From Candidatus Phosphoribacter baldrii (lineage in GTDB: Bacteria; Actinomycetota; Actinomycetes; Actinomycetales; Dermatophilaceae), in the NCBI GenBank assembly GCA_016704565.1, contig JADIZV010000001.1, forward strand, positions 1,054,001-1,118,000: 64,000 nt of DNA, in the 5' to 3' direction. Of the stretch, positions 15,389 through 24,118 are shown piece by piece. Below the pieces are notes generated by a model. The model made no database searches and had not been told where the DNA came from. It saw nothing but the letters and a program-made list of their open reading frames with translations. How positions within the stretch are numbered: the stretch's first letter is position 1; each line of letters begins with the position of its first letter. Position numbers and translations under genes: made by a program.

Positions 15389-15970
15389 GTGTCCCTCACC
15401 CCCCGACAGGTTGAACTGGCCGACGCCGCGCTGCGGATCGTTGCCAGGCAAGGGATGCGCGCGGTGACCTTCCGCTCGGTCGCGGCCGAGTCGGGCTGGT
15501 CGCTCGGGGCGGTGCAGAAGGCATTCGCCACCAAGGTCGACCTTCATGCGGCGATGTTCGCTCGCCTGCGCGGATCGGTCGGTCCGGCACCGACTCATGA
15601 GCCGGGGCGGCCAACCCTGCATGCCTGGCTCGTGGAGTTGGTGGCCAGCGTCCTGCCCCTCGACGAACGACGGCGTGACCTGGAGTTGCAGGGAGCTGCG
15701 TTCGCCGAGCTGGCCGCCCACGACCCTGAGATCGCCGGGGTCATCGCGGTCGACGACCGCCGACTGTTGGGGCTGCTGGAGGGGCTCGTGCGCCGGGGCC
15801 AGGCCGAGGGGGAGATCGACGGGTCGCTGCGGGCTGACGCCGTGGCCTGGGCTGTTCTGGCGATCCTGCAGGGTGCGGCGAGCCAGCTGCTCTATGACCC
15901 GCGGACCGAGTCGGAGGTGCGGGAACTCGTGTCCCCGGCCCTTGCCGGCATACTCCATTGGTCAGGTTGA
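15389..15970 (+). CDS. TetR-family transcriptional regulator
   Basis: A 193-residue TetR/AcrR-type repressor. The helix-turn-helix is near the N-terminus: ADAALRIVARQGMRAVTFRSVAAESGWSLGAVQKAFATKVDL. The rest is a helical ligand-binding domain. The GTG at 15389 is the in-frame start that keeps the conserved first helix; no clear ribosome binding site precedes it. It follows the CPBP gene in the same direction and its stop overlaps the HAIR element of clpB. The ligand is unknown. Confidence 0.82.
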   Translation: MSLTPRQVELADAALRIVARQGMRAVTFRSVAAESGWSLGAVQKAFATKVDLHAAMFARLRGSVGPAPTHEPGRPTLHAWLVELVASVLPLDERRRDLELQGAAFAELAAHDPEIAGVIAVDDRRLLGLLEGLVRRGQAEGEIDGSLRADAVAWAVLAILQGAASQLLYDPRTESEVRELVSPALAGILHWSG

Positions 15971-15986
15971 GCGGAATAGACTCAAC
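15966..15986. promoter_or_regulatory. HAIR element (HspR operator) upstream of clpB
   Basis: GTTGAGC-N7-ACTCAAC matches the HAIR consensus CTTGAGT-N7-ACTCAAG with exact 7-base spacing. It is 72 bp before the clpB ATG and overlaps the TetR stop codon. HspR is known to repress clpB and dnaK operons in actinobacteria through such sites. Confidence 0.85.
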
Positions 15987-16057
15987 TTTGGCTGGGTTGC
16001 CCAAGGAAAGCGCCCGCGGTGGCGCGCCACCCACGATCAGGAGCACACGGCATACCC

Positions 16058-18685
16058 ATGGATCTCAAGCTGACGACCAAGGCGCAGGAAGCGCTGTCGG
16101 CTGCCGTCCGCGCGTCGGCGGCGGCCGGCCACCCCCACACCGAGCCTGCCCACCTGCTCAAGGCACTCACCGAACAGTCCGACACGACGACTCCCGCGCT
16201 GTTGCAGGCCGCGGGCTCCAGCCTCGCCGCGGCTGCCCAGGTGGCCCAGCAGGCGCTTTCCGGTATGCCGTCCGCCTCCGGCTCCTCGGTCAGCGCGCCG
16301 GGCCTGTCGCGGGCGGCGATGAGCGTCCTGGAAGCGGCCCGAACGGCGATGGCCGCGATGGGCGACTCGTTCGTGTCCACCGACCACCTGTTGCTGGCGC
16401 TGGCCAAGACCGGCCGGTTCGGGCTCGATGCTGCGGCGATCGAGGCGGCAATCCCGGGGCTGCGGGGCGGGCGCACTGTCGACTCGGAGAACCCTGAGGG
16501 GACCTTCGACGCGCTCGCGAGGTATGGCACCGACCTCACCGCGCGGGCGCGCGAGGGCAAGCTCGACCCGGTCATCGGGCGCGACGCCGAGATCCGCCGC
16601 GTCGTCCAGGTGCTCAGCCGCCGGACCAAGAACAACCCGGTCCTCATCGGTGAGCCGGGCGTGGGGAAGACGGCCGTGGTCGAGGGTCTGGCGCAGCGCA
16701 TCGTCGACGGCGACGTGCCCGAGAGCCTGCGCGGCAAGAAGCTCATCAGCCTGGACCTCGGTGCGATGGTGGCCGGGGCGAAATACCGCGGCGAGTTCGA
16801 AGAGCGGCTCAAGGCCGTGCTCGAGGAGATCAAGAACGCCGAGGGTGAGGTCGTCACCTTTATCGACGAGCTGCACACTGTCGTGGGGGCCGGGGCGAGC
16901 GGCGAGGGCGCAATGGACGCGGGCAACATGCTCAAGCCGCTGCTGGCCCGCGGCGAGCTGCGCCTGGTCGGCGCGACCACCCTCGACGAATACCGCAAGC
17001 ACATAGAGAAGGACGCCGCGTTGGAGCGGCGCTTCCAGCAGGTGTTTGTCGGCGAACCGTCGGTCGAGGACACCATCGCGATCCTGCGCGGGCTCAAGGA
17101 GCGCTACGAGGCCCACCACAAGGTCGAGATCGAGGACTCGGCGCTGGTGGCCGCAGCCACGCTGTCCGACCGCTACATCACCGGGCGCCAGCTGCCCGAC
17201 AAGGCCATCGACCTCGTCGATGAGGCCGCCTCGCGGCTGCGGATGGAGATCGACTCCTCGCCGGTCGAGATCGACCAGCTGCAGCGCACCGTCGACCGGA
17301 TGCGCATGGAAGAGCTGCACCTGGCCAAGGAGACCGATGCGGCGTCGGCCGAGCGCCTGGAGCGCTTGCGCAAGGACCTGGCCGACAAGACCGATGACCT
17401 CGCCGCGCTCAACGCGCGGTGGGAGGCGGAGAAGTCCGGGCTCAACCGGGTCGGTGAGCTCAAGGCCCGGCTTGATGACCTGCGCACCCAAGCCGAGCGG
17501 CTGCAGCGCGAAGCCAACTACGAGGGTGCGGCGCGCCTGCTCTATGGCGAGATCCCCACACTGGAAAAGGAATTGGCCAGCGCCCAGGAGTCCGAGGTGA
17601 CGGCCCGGGCTGGCTCGGCGACACCGGTCGGAGGCGCCGCGGGCGGGGGGTCCGGAGCGGGAGCCGGGGGGACGGCATACAAGGACGTCATGGTCAAGGA
17701 CCGCGTCGGTGCCGACGACATCGCCGAGGTGATCTCGGCGTGGACGGGCATCCCGGCGGGGCGGCTGCTGCAGGGCGAGACCGAGAAGCTGCTGCACATG
17801 GAGCAGCTCATCGGCGCGCGCCTCATCGGGCAGACGGAGGCGGTGCGTGCGGTGAGCGATGCGGTGCGGCGCTCGCGGGCGGGCCTGGCCGATCCTGACC
17901 GGCCGACGGGGTCGTTCCTCTTCCTCGGGCCGACCGGCGTCGGCAAGACCGAACTGGCCAAATCGCTGGCCGACTTCCTCTTCGACGACGAGCGCGCGAT
18001 GGTGCGGATCGACATGTCGGAGTATTCCGAGCGGCACGCGGTCGCTCGGCTGATCGGTGCGCCTCCCGGCTATGTCGGCTATGAGGAGGGTGGGCAGCTC
18101 ACCGAGGCCGTCCGTCGGCGGCCCTACTCAGTGGTGCTGCTCGACGAGGTCGAGAAGGCTCACCCGGAGACCTTCGACATCCTCCTGCAGGTGCTCGACG
18201 ACGGGCGGCTCACCGACGGGCAGGGGCGCACGGTCGACTTCCGCAACGTCATCCTCGTGATGACCTCCAACATCGGCAGCCACTTCCTCGTCGACCCGAC
18301 GATGCCCGACAACGCCAAACGCGAGGCGGTCATGGGGATGGTGCGGGCGTCGTTCAAGCCCGAGTTCCTCAACCGGCTCGACGAGGTCGTTGTCTTCGAT
18401 CCGCTCTCGACCGAGGAGCTGGCTCGGATCGTCGAGCTGCAAGTGCGGGCGCTCTCGGCGCGCCTGGCCGACCGCCGGATCACTCTCGAGGTCACCGAAG
18501 CGGCCAAGGAGTGGCTGGCGCTCACGGGCTACGACCCGGCATACGGCGCGCGGCCGCTGCGGCGGCTGGTGCAGCGCGAGATCGGCGACCGGCTGGCTCG
18601 AGCGCTGCTCGCCGGCGAGGTCCGCGACGGCTCGACGGTCACCGTCGACCGCGACGAGACCGCCGACTCGCTCGTGCTGCGCTGA
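16058..18685 (+). CDS. clpB: ATP-dependent disaggregase ClpB
   Basis: An 875-residue Hsp100 chaperone, full length. Order: N-terminal substrate domain (about 1-150), first AAA+ domain with Walker [11 protein letters not shown] (about residue 200) and Walker B TFIDELHT, then the coiled-coil middle domain (about 400-530). A glycine-rich insert of some 20 residues follows near 530. The second AAA+ domain has Walker [11 protein letters not shown] (about 625) and [13 protein letters not shown]. It works with DnaK to dissolve aggregates in the cytoplasm. The ATG at 16058 begins the conserved [13 protein letters not shown]. Heat control by HspR is indicated by the HAIR site upstream. Confidence 0.97.
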   Translation: MDLKLTTKAQEALSAAVRASAAAGHPHTEPAHLLKALTEQSDTTTPALLQAAGSSLAAAAQVAQQALSGMPSASGSSVSAPGLSRAAMSVLEAARTAMAAMGDSFVSTDHLLLALAKTGRFGLDAAAIEAAIPGLRGGRTVDSENPEGTFDALARYGTDLTARAREGKLDPVIGRDAEIRRVVQVLSRRTKNNPVLIGEPGVGKTAVVEGLAQRIVDGDVPESLRGKKLISLDLGAMVAGAKYRGEFEERLKAVLEEIKNAEGEVVTFIDELHTVVGAGASGEGAMDAGNMLKPLLARGELRLVGATTLDEYRKHIEKDAALERRFQQVFVGEPSVEDTIAILRGLKERYEAHHKVEIEDSALVAAATLSDRYITGRQLPDKAIDLVDEAASRLRMEIDSSPVEIDQLQRTVDRMRMEELHLAKETDAASAERLERLRKDLADKTDDLAALNARWEAEKSGLNRVGELKARLDDLRTQAERLQREANYEGAARLLYGEIPTLEKELASAQESEVTARAGSATPVGGAAGGGSGAGAGGTAYKDVMVKDRVGADDIAEVISAWTGIPAGRLLQGETEKLLHMEQLIGARLIGQTEAVRAVSDAVRRSRAGLADPDRPTGSFLFLGPTGVGKTELAKSLADFLFDDERAMVRIDMSEYSERHAVARLIGAPPGYVGYEEGGQLTEAVRRRPYSVVLLDEVEKAHPETFDILLQVLDDGRLTDGQGRTVDFRNVILVMTSNIGSHFLVDPTMPDNAKREAVMGMVRASFKPEFLNRLDEVVVFDPLSTEELARIVELQVRALSARLADRRITLEVTEAAKEWLALTGYDPAYGARPLRRLVQREIGDRLARALLAGEVRDGSTVTVDRDETADSLVLR

Positions 18686-18696
18686 CGGTTGGTGCG

Positions 18697-18745
18697 GGGT
18701 CGAGGTATTCGGCCGTCAGCTGACGATGGCGAAATACCTCGACCC
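18697..18745 (+). terminator. Hairpin terminator after clpB
   Basis: Arms GGGTCGAGGTATT (18697-18709) and AATACCTCGACCC (18733-18745) pair perfectly over 13 bp; the 23-base loop holds a further small palindrome (GTCAGCTGAC). It is 12 bp past the clpB stop. A 38-codon open frame (18726-18842) overlaps its right arm but has no supporting evidence. Confidence 0.75.
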
Positions 18746-18878
18746 GGCGGCGGGGGCGTTCGTGTCGAGCGATCGGGTGACCACCGTCTTCTGGGTGGCC
18801 TGCCTCGTGGCCGGTTCCCTCCTGCTGCGCCCTCACTCCTAGCAGGGGGTCGGGCGGAGTCTCGGTGGGCTGTGTGAG

Positions 18879-19556
18879 TCAGAGCGAGCGGATCCACTCG
18901 GCCCAGCGCAGGGCTCGGTGGTGGATCTGGTCGACGACGGCCGCTCGCTCGTCGTCGGTGCTGCATCGGAGCAACTGCTGTGCCTCGTCCCAGGCGTGCT
19001 CGCGCCAAGAGCGGACGGTCGCGGTGAACACGGCTTCGTCCAGGCGCCCCAGCAGGGTGTCGAGCACTCCGAGGATCGGCATGACCTCGTTGACGACGCT
19101 GCCTTGGACCAGGTCGATCGAGGCGATGATGACGTCGTTGACGGCCTCGTGGTCCTCGTGCCTGTTCGTGCGGATCTCCTCGGCCAGCCCCTCCCAGTCG
19201 TCCAGGACGTCAGCAAGAGCCAGCGGCAGATCGTGGTTGATGTGGGCATTGATGCCGAGCAGGACCTGTTGGAGGGGCATCGCTGCCTCGTCCTGGCAGG
19301 CGTCGAACGCCGTCGTCCAGACCAGCGGGCATGGGTGCTCGGGCGTCATGACCGCGGGGTCAGCGACGACGAAGTAGTAGTCGGCGAAGCGGTCGAGCAG
19401 CCGATGGACCCACTGCGGGTCGGCGAAACCGCCGCCCTCGACGCGAGCGAGCATGGCGGTGGTCATCAGCGCATAAGCGCGGGCGAAGAGGAACCGGCGG
19501 TCGGCGGCGGCCTCCCACCCGCCCGCGAGGGCTTCCAGTCGACCGACCGTGGTCAC
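18879..19556 (-). CDS. DUF5995 family protein
   Basis: A 225-residue soluble, helical protein. The segment LLGINAHINHDLPLALADVL, a paired-His motif, is the mark of DUF5995. Its conserved histidines suggest a metal site, but no function is established. The GTG at 19556 starts the conserved region (VTTVGRLEALAGGWEAAADRRFLFA); longer in-frame starts run back into an intergenic hairpin. It converges on clpB. Confidence 0.75.
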   Translation of the reverse strand: MTTVGRLEALAGGWEAAADRRFLFARAYALMTTAMLARVEGGGFADPQWVHRLLDRFADYYFVVADPAVMTPEHPCPLVWTTAFDACQDEAAMPLQQVLLGINAHINHDLPLALADVLDDWEGLAEEIRTNRHEDHEAVNDVIIASIDLVQGSVVNEVMPILGVLDTLLGRLDEAVFTATVRSWREHAWDEAQQLLRCSTDDERAAVVDQIHHRALRWAEWIRSL

Positions 19557-19609
19557 GGCGTCTCCCGTCGGTGCAGGGTGTCGTCGCGAGCCAGTATGAG
19601 GCAGGGGCA

Positions 19610-19632
19610 CGGCATACCGGATCGGTATGCCG
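19610..19632 (-). terminator. Hairpin from an inverted octamer pair, downstream of the small membrane gene
   Basis: Arms CGGCATACCG (19610-19619) and CGGTATGCCG (19623-19632) with loop GAT. The same core, loop included, recurs at 20103-20125. It lies after the stop of the small gene at 19666-19842 and before the DUF5995 start, so it probably ends the small gene's transcript. Confidence 0.75.
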
Positions 19633-19665
19633 CCCGCCACCCCTGGTGACCGGCGCACCCGGCGG

Positions 19666-19842
19666 TCAAGCGCGCGGGCCCTTGTGGCCGACCTTCCGCC
19701 AGGCGATCACTGCAGCGAGTGCGAAGCATGCGGCCAGGAAGGCTCGCGACGCCGTGACTGCCACCTGCTCGGGGAGGAGGAGAACAGCGCAGACGATGGC
19801 GAGCAGAGCCAGCGCTGCTGTGGCCCGTCGAACGGCACTCAT
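19666..19842 (-). CDS. Small two-helix membrane protein (58 residues), hypothetical
   Basis: A 58-codon frame from ATG 19842. The product starts MSAVRRATAALALLAIVC and has two hydrophobic helices split by LPEQVAVTASR, ending in the basic tail WRKVGHKGPRA. Positive charge at both ends, GC-rich third positions and a hairpin after the stop support a real gene. No homologue is recognised and the ribosome binding site is weak. The flanking 19843-20096 holds nothing else clear. Confidence 0.5.
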   Translation of the reverse strand: MSAVRRATAALALLAIVCAVLLLPEQVAVTASRAFLAACFALAAVIAWRKVGHKGPRA

Positions 19843-20096
19843 GTCGCTACTGCCTCGTGCAGCAGAGCCTGGATGGGAACTTCATCTGACATCCCTTGGT
19901 GGGCCCCGAGATGGCGGGCCAGCCCATCGACAGTCCAAGGTCCCTACGCGTGCGCGGGCTGCTCTGTCCATTCCAGGCTGGCAAACAGCCTGTCCCGACA
20001 CCAGGGCTGGCCGCGGCACGTCGGTGCCGTGGCAGGTATGCGCCAGCCGTCAGCCTGCCCATACCCACGACCCTGCGGCGGATGGGTCGGAGGCGA

Positions 20097-20131
20097 GGGG
20101 CGCGGCATACCGGATCGGTATGCCGCGCCCC
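20097..20131 (-). terminator. Terminator of the EF-G2 gene, from an inverted octamer pair
   Basis: Arms GGGGCGCGGCATACCG (20097-20112) and CGGTATGCCGCGCCCC (20116-20131) form a perfect 16-bp stem with loop GAT, 19 bp after the EF-G2 stop. Confidence 0.85.
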
Positions 20132-20150
20132 GCGCCTCGGAGGTGACGGC

Positions 20151-22256
20151 CTACTTCTCGGCCTTGGCGTATTCCTTGGCCTTGTCGGCGGGCATGTAGT
20201 CGTAGCGCAGCTGCCGACGGGTGAACGAGCCGGTGCCGTGCGACACCGATCGGAGGTCGATCGGGTAGCGGGACAGCTCAGTCTGCGGGACCTCGGCGTG
20301 GACGATCGTCCAGCCCGACTCGCGGGCCGGCTCGGTGCCGAGCACCTGGCCGCGGCGGCCTCGCAGGTCGGACATGACCGCACCGACGTAGTCGTCGCTG
20401 ACCGTGATGTCGACCGCGTCGATCGGCTCGAGCAGCGCCACCGTGGATTCGTTGGCCGCCTCCTTGAGGGCGATCGCCGCCGCTGTCTGGAAGGCCATGT
20501 CGGACGAGTCGACCGAGTGGGCCTTGCCGTCGAACAGGGTGACCCGGATGTCGACCAACGGGTAGCCAGCCAGGACGCCTTTGTCGAGCTGACCGCGGGC
20601 GCCCTTCTCCACCGAGGGGATGAAGTTGCGGGGCACGGCACCACCGACGACCTTGTCGACGAACTCGAAACCACCGCCGCGGGGAAGCGGCTCGATCTCC
20701 AGGTCGCAGACGGCATACTGACCGTGCCCGCCGGACTGCTTGACGTGGCGACCCTTGACGATGACCTTCTTGATAAAGGTCTCCCGCAGGGCGGTCCGGA
20801 ACGGCTCGGCCTCGACCTGCACGCCGTAGCGCTCGTGCAGCCGGCCCAAGAGCTCCTCGATGTGGGCTTGACCCATCGCCCAGAGGACGACCTGGTGGGT
20901 CTCGGCGTTGTGCTCCATCCGCATCGTCACGTCTTCGGCGACGAGCCGCTGGAGGGCGGACGCGAGCTTGTCTTCGTCGGCCTTGGACTTGGCGTGGATG
21001 GCGACGGGCAGCAGCGGCTCGGGCAGCACCCACGGCTCGACGAGGACCGGGTGGTCCTTGGTTGAGAGGGTGTCGGAAGTCTCCGCCTTGGAGAGCTTGG
21101 CGACCAGGACGATGTCGCCGGCGATGGCAAACTCCTTGGGGCGCAAAGCATCCACGAGCGGGGAGGACAGCGGTCCCACCCGCTCCTCGTCGTCGTGCTC
21201 TGGGTGGCCCTCAAGTTCGTGGCCGAGGAAGGTCGACAGGTGGCCGGAGACGTGGGCGACTTCTTCGGCCCGCAGGGTGCCGGAGAAGACCCGCACCAGG
21301 GAGAGTCGACCGACATACGGGTCGCTGCTCGTGCGGATGACCTCGGCCACGAGCGGACCCTTGGGGTCGCAAGCCAGTTCAGCGATGTCGCCGCCGGAAG
21401 GCGTCGTCGCTGCAGGCAACGGCCGCGCGGCGGGCGAGGGGAACGCGGTCTCGATGAGCTCGTAGATCTCTTCCATGCCAACGCCGGTGGCCGGCGAGAT
21501 CGGGAGCATGGGGAAGAAGGTCCCCTTGCCGATGGCCGTCTTGGTGTCAGCGACGAGCTGAGCAACGTCAAGGTCCTCACCGGACAGATAACGGTCCAGC
21601 AGCGAGTCGTCCTCAGACTCCTCGATGATCGCCTCGATGAGCGTCCCGCGGTGCTCCTCGATGGTGGCGGCCTCGTCGTCGGAGGGAGCGCGGCGGGCAC
21701 CCTTGCCGTCGGCGACGTATTGGCTGATCAGGGCCATAGCGCCCACGACGGTCTTGTCGTCGGAGTGGACGGGCAGATAGACCGGCTGGGCGTCGCCGAA
21801 GACCCGGCGGCAGGTGGCGATGGTGTCGGCATAGTCCGATCGCGGCATGTCGAGCTTGCTCACGGCGATGATCCGCGGCATACCGACGGCGGCGCACTCC
21901 TGCCACAGCAGCGCGGTCGCACCGTCGATGCCGTCGGCACCGGAGATGACGAAGATGGCGGCGTCAGCGGCGCGCAGACCCGCGCGCAACTCGCCGACGA
22001 AGTCGGGGTAACCAGGGGTGTCGATGAGGTTGACGGTCAGCCCGCCACTCTCGACCGCAGCGACCTCGACGCCGACGGACCGCTCGTGCTCGCCCTCATG
22101 GGGGCGGCGGCCCGGGACGCGCGCGGCGACCAGGTGCTCGAAGAGGGTGGATTTGCCCGCACCGCCGGGGCCGACGAGCACGACGTTGCGAATGTGCTCG
22201 GGACTCGCGGGGACCGGTGCGGACGACGATTCTCTGGCGGCAGTTGCTTTGCTCAC
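20151..22256 (-). CDS. fusA2: Elongation factor G-like GTPase (EF-G2 type)
   Basis: A 701-residue translational GTPase with the EF-G domain order. G1 is LVGPGGAGKSTL, G3 is NLIDTPGYPDF, G4 reads AVSKLD instead of NKxD, and the C-terminal domains IV-V include KQSGGHGQYAVCDLEIEPL. Compared with canonical EF-G, the switch I region is short and the effector Thr motif is not evident, as in the actinobacterial FusA2 group. GTP-driven translocation is therefore uncertain; roles in ribosome rescue or stress have been proposed for such paralogues. The GTG at 22256 is chosen because AAAGGTGG lies just upstream; a GTG three codons earlier is inside that site. Confidence 0.88.
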   Translation of the reverse strand: MSKATAARESSSAPVPASPEHIRNVVLVGPGGAGKSTLFEHLVAARVPGRRPHEGEHERSVGVEVAAVESGGLTVNLIDTPGYPDFVGELRAGLRAADAAIFVISGADGIDGATALLWQECAAVGMPRIIAVSKLDMPRSDYADTIATCRRVFGDAQPVYLPVHSDDKTVVGAMALISQYVADGKGARRAPSDDEAATIEEHRGTLIEAIIEESEDDSLLDRYLSGEDLDVAQLVADTKTAIGKGTFFPMLPISPATGVGMEEIYELIETAFPSPAARPLPAATTPSGGDIAELACDPKGPLVAEVIRTSSDPYVGRLSLVRVFSGTLRAEEVAHVSGHLSTFLGHELEGHPEHDDEERVGPLSSPLVDALRPKEFAIAGDIVLVAKLSKAETSDTLSTKDHPVLVEPWVLPEPLLPVAIHAKSKADEDKLASALQRLVAEDVTMRMEHNAETHQVVLWAMGQAHIEELLGRLHERYGVQVEAEPFRTALRETFIKKVIVKGRHVKQSGGHGQYAVCDLEIEPLPRGGGFEFVDKVVGGAVPRNFIPSVEKGARGQLDKGVLAGYPLVDIRVTLFDGKAHSVDSSDMAFQTAAAIALKEAANESTVALLEPIDAVDITVSDDYVGAVMSDLRGRRGQVLGTEPARESGWTIVHAEVPQTELSRYPIDLRSVSHGTGSFTRRQLRYDYMPADKAKEYAKAEK

Positions 22257-22411
22257 GGGCTCCACCTTTCTCTAGGCCGACCCACCCCGCAAGGGGACGG
22301 AGGGCCCGCCTCACCGTGGCAGGTCGGTTGCTTCCCTGCAGCGTATGCCGCCCCGCGGGACCGGTCGTGGGGAACCCCCGCTGTTTGCCACCCTCGACTG
22401 GCATCCGGCCC

Positions 22412-22984
22412 TCAGGACAGGGGTAGGCCGTCGACGAGCCGATAGGTGAAGGTCGTGCTGCTGGCCCCCGCCAAGACGGTGAAGACGCCATCACGGGGCT
22501 TGGGGTCTGGGCCCTGGAACGTTGCTGTGGCCACGCCAACATTGACTCGCCCGGTGGCATCCGTGGTGCCCAGATACGGCGACGGGACCACCGTTCCTTC
22601 GAGGACGTTCGTGGGGATCGTCGGGGACACGAATTTGACCAGGGGGATGCCCTCGATGTCGGTCTGGCCATCGCTGGCGACCGCGACCTGAACGCCGGCG
22701 GCGGGCTGGCCGTTGCAGGTGACGAGGAACTGCAATACCGGCATCTTCGTCCCTGAGGTGAACAGGGCGGTCGTTGACGGGACAGCGTCGAACTTCGTGT
22801 CCCTGACGAGCATGTCGAAGCCGCTCAGCGAGCCGGCCAGCAGAGTGTTGAGGATGACGACCTGGTAAGCGCACGAGGCGGCAAAGGCGCGCGCGGGTGC
22901 GGCGAGGACGACAACAGGCATGGCCCAGGCGGCACCGCGCACGACGGCGCGCCGAGTGACCCGTGTTGGCTCCGAACCCCCCAT
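22412..22984 (-). CDS. Tat-exported hypothetical protein
   Basis: A 190-residue protein with a twin-arginine signal: VTRRAVVRGAAWAMPVVVLAAPARAFA with probable cleavage after ARAFA. The mature part is beta-rich with Thr/Val strands and two cysteines (SCAYQ and VTCNGQ) that could form a disulfide. It resembles Ig-like or beta-sandwich exported proteins but matches no family I can name. The ATG at 22984 gives a normal signal length. The gap to the EF-G2 start (22257-22411) holds no other feature than one octamer. Confidence 0.7.
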   Translation of the reverse strand: MGGSEPTRVTRRAVVRGAAWAMPVVVLAAPARAFAASCAYQVVILNTLLAGSLSGFDMLVRDTKFDAVPSTTALFTSGTKMPVLQFLVTCNGQPAAGVQVAVASDGQTDIEGIPLVKFVSPTIPTNVLEGTVVPSPYLGTTDATGRVNVGVATATFQGPDPKPRDGVFTVLAGASSTTFTYRLVDGLPLS

Positions 22985-23097
22985 GGGGACAAAGAGTAGG
23001 GAAAGGGGACGAAGTTCGCACGTGGAGGTTTGGGGCATGGCACCATGGCCGCATTGCCACCCGCCGCACCGGCCGGGGCCCACTCACAGGAGGATCG

Positions 23098-23163
23098 ATG
23101 CGCATGCTCACTGATCTCAGCCGTGCTCGCGACGACGCCGACCCGGACGACGGCGGCGAGTGA
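23098..23163 (+). CDS. Possible 21-residue peptide with a strong ribosome binding site
   Basis: AGGAGGA stands 3 bases before the ATG at 23098, the best Shine-Dalgarno in this region. The frame gives MRMLTDLSRARDDADPDDGGE. It is acidic, without a membrane segment. A CCCGCGTCACGCGGG hairpin follows the stop, then the shared terminator. It could be a leader peptide or a small protein; chance is also possible. Confidence 0.3.
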   Translation: MRMLTDLSRARDDADPDDGGE

Positions 23164-23206
23164 CCTCGTCGACCCGAGAAACCCCGCGTCACGCGGGCTC
23201 GGTGAG

Positions 23207-23237
23207 CGGGCGGCATACCGACTCGGTATGCCGCCCG
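23207..23237. terminator. Terminator of exonuclease III gene, from an inverted octamer pair
   Basis: Arms CGGGCGGCATACCG (23207-23220) and CGGTATGCCGCCCG (23224-23237) pair perfectly over 14 bp with a 3-base loop. It directly abuts the xth stop (23240) and may also stop plus-strand transcripts. Confidence 0.85.
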
Positions 23238-23239
23238 TT

Positions 23240-24031
23240 TCAGTCGGCGAGTTGGACCACCACGGGCGCGTGGTCGGACGCGCCGGTGCCTTTGCGCTCT
23301 TCGCGGTCGATGACCGCCCCTTCGACGCGCGCCGCGAACGCGGGCGAACCGAGGACGAAGTCGATCCGCATCCCCTGCTTCTTGGGGAAGCGCAGTTGCT
23401 GGTAGTCCCAATAGGTGTAGACGCCCGGGCCAGGCGTGTGTGGGCGTACGACGTCGGCGAACCCGGCCTCGACGACGGCATCGAAAGCTGCTCGTTCGCG
23501 CGGGGAGACATGTGACTTGTCGGCGTAGAACTCCATGCTCCACACGTCTTCGTCGCGCGGAGCGATGTTCCAGTCGCCCATGAGGACGATCGGGGCGGTC
23601 GGATCGGCCGCGAGCCAGCCGGATGCCTCGTCGCGCAGCGCGGTGAGCCAGTCGATCTTGTAGTCCATGTGCGGATCGGTGAGGTGCCGACCGTTGGGGG
23701 CATAGATCGACCACACCTGGATGCCACCGCACGTGGCCCCGAGCGCGCGGGCCTCCTGGGTGGGCGGCTCGCCCCAGGACGGCATACCAGGGAATCCTTG
23801 GCGGACGTCGGTGAGGCCGATGCGGGAGAGGATGGCGACCCCGTTCCATTGGTTGAACCCGTGGTGGGCGACCTCGTAGCCGCAGGCCTGCAGGCGCTCC
23901 ATCGGGAACTGGTCGGCCTTGGCCTTGGTCTCCTGGATCGCCAAGACGTCGACGTCCGATCGGGCCAGCCAGGCCTCGACGCGGTCGATCCGGCTGCGGA
24001 TGGAGTTGACGTTCCAGGTGGCGATGCGCAC
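23240..24031 (-). CDS. xth: Exodeoxyribonuclease III / AP endonuclease
   Basis: A 263-residue Mg-dependent AP endonuclease and 3'-exonuclease of base excision repair. Motifs: RIATWNVNSIRSR (Asn metal site), LAIQETKAKADQFP (Glu), a SIYAPNGRH Tyr/Asn segment, VLMGDWNIAP (Asp/Asn pair), YTYWDYQ, and the closing GASDHAPVVVQL (Asp-His). The GTG at 24031 starts six bases after a TACGCT -10 hexamer, so the mRNA is probably leaderless. It is divergent from the SDR gene. Confidence 0.93.
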   Translation of the reverse strand: MRIATWNVNSIRSRIDRVEAWLARSDVDVLAIQETKAKADQFPMERLQACGYEVAHHGFNQWNGVAILSRIGLTDVRQGFPGMPSWGEPPTQEARALGATCGGIQVWSIYAPNGRHLTDPHMDYKIDWLTALRDEASGWLAADPTAPIVLMGDWNIAPRDEDVWSMEFYADKSHVSPRERAAFDAVVEAGFADVVRPHTPGPGVYTYWDYQQLRFPKKQGMRIDFVLGSPAFAARVEGAVIDREERKGTGASDHAPVVVQLAD

Positions 24032-24037
24032 GGGCCC

Positions 24038-24111
24038 AGCGTAGGTGCAGGCGGGGACAGCCCGGGTCCCGTGTGTGGCACGGGTGGGTCGCGTGGGTGG
24101 GCATCTACGCT
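24038..24111. promoter_or_regulatory. Divergent leaderless promoters of xth and the SDR gene
   Basis: TACGCT occurs as a -10 hexamer in both directions: on the minus strand at 24043-24038, six bases before the xth GTG, and on the plus strand at 24106-24111, seven bases before the SDR ATG. No ribosome binding site fits either start, so both messages probably begin at the start codon. Confidence 0.6.
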
Positions 24112-24118
24112 GTCCCGT

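Noticed and set aside
18726..18842. 38-codon frame (MAKYLDPAAGAF...) after clpB
   Set aside because: Its start overlaps the right arm of the clpB terminator, it has no ribosome binding site, and no conservation can be shown.
21195..22445. Long open frame on the plus strand opposite the EF-G2 gene
   Set aside because: It shows no family motif and is the third-position GC shadow of a well-supported gene on the other strand.
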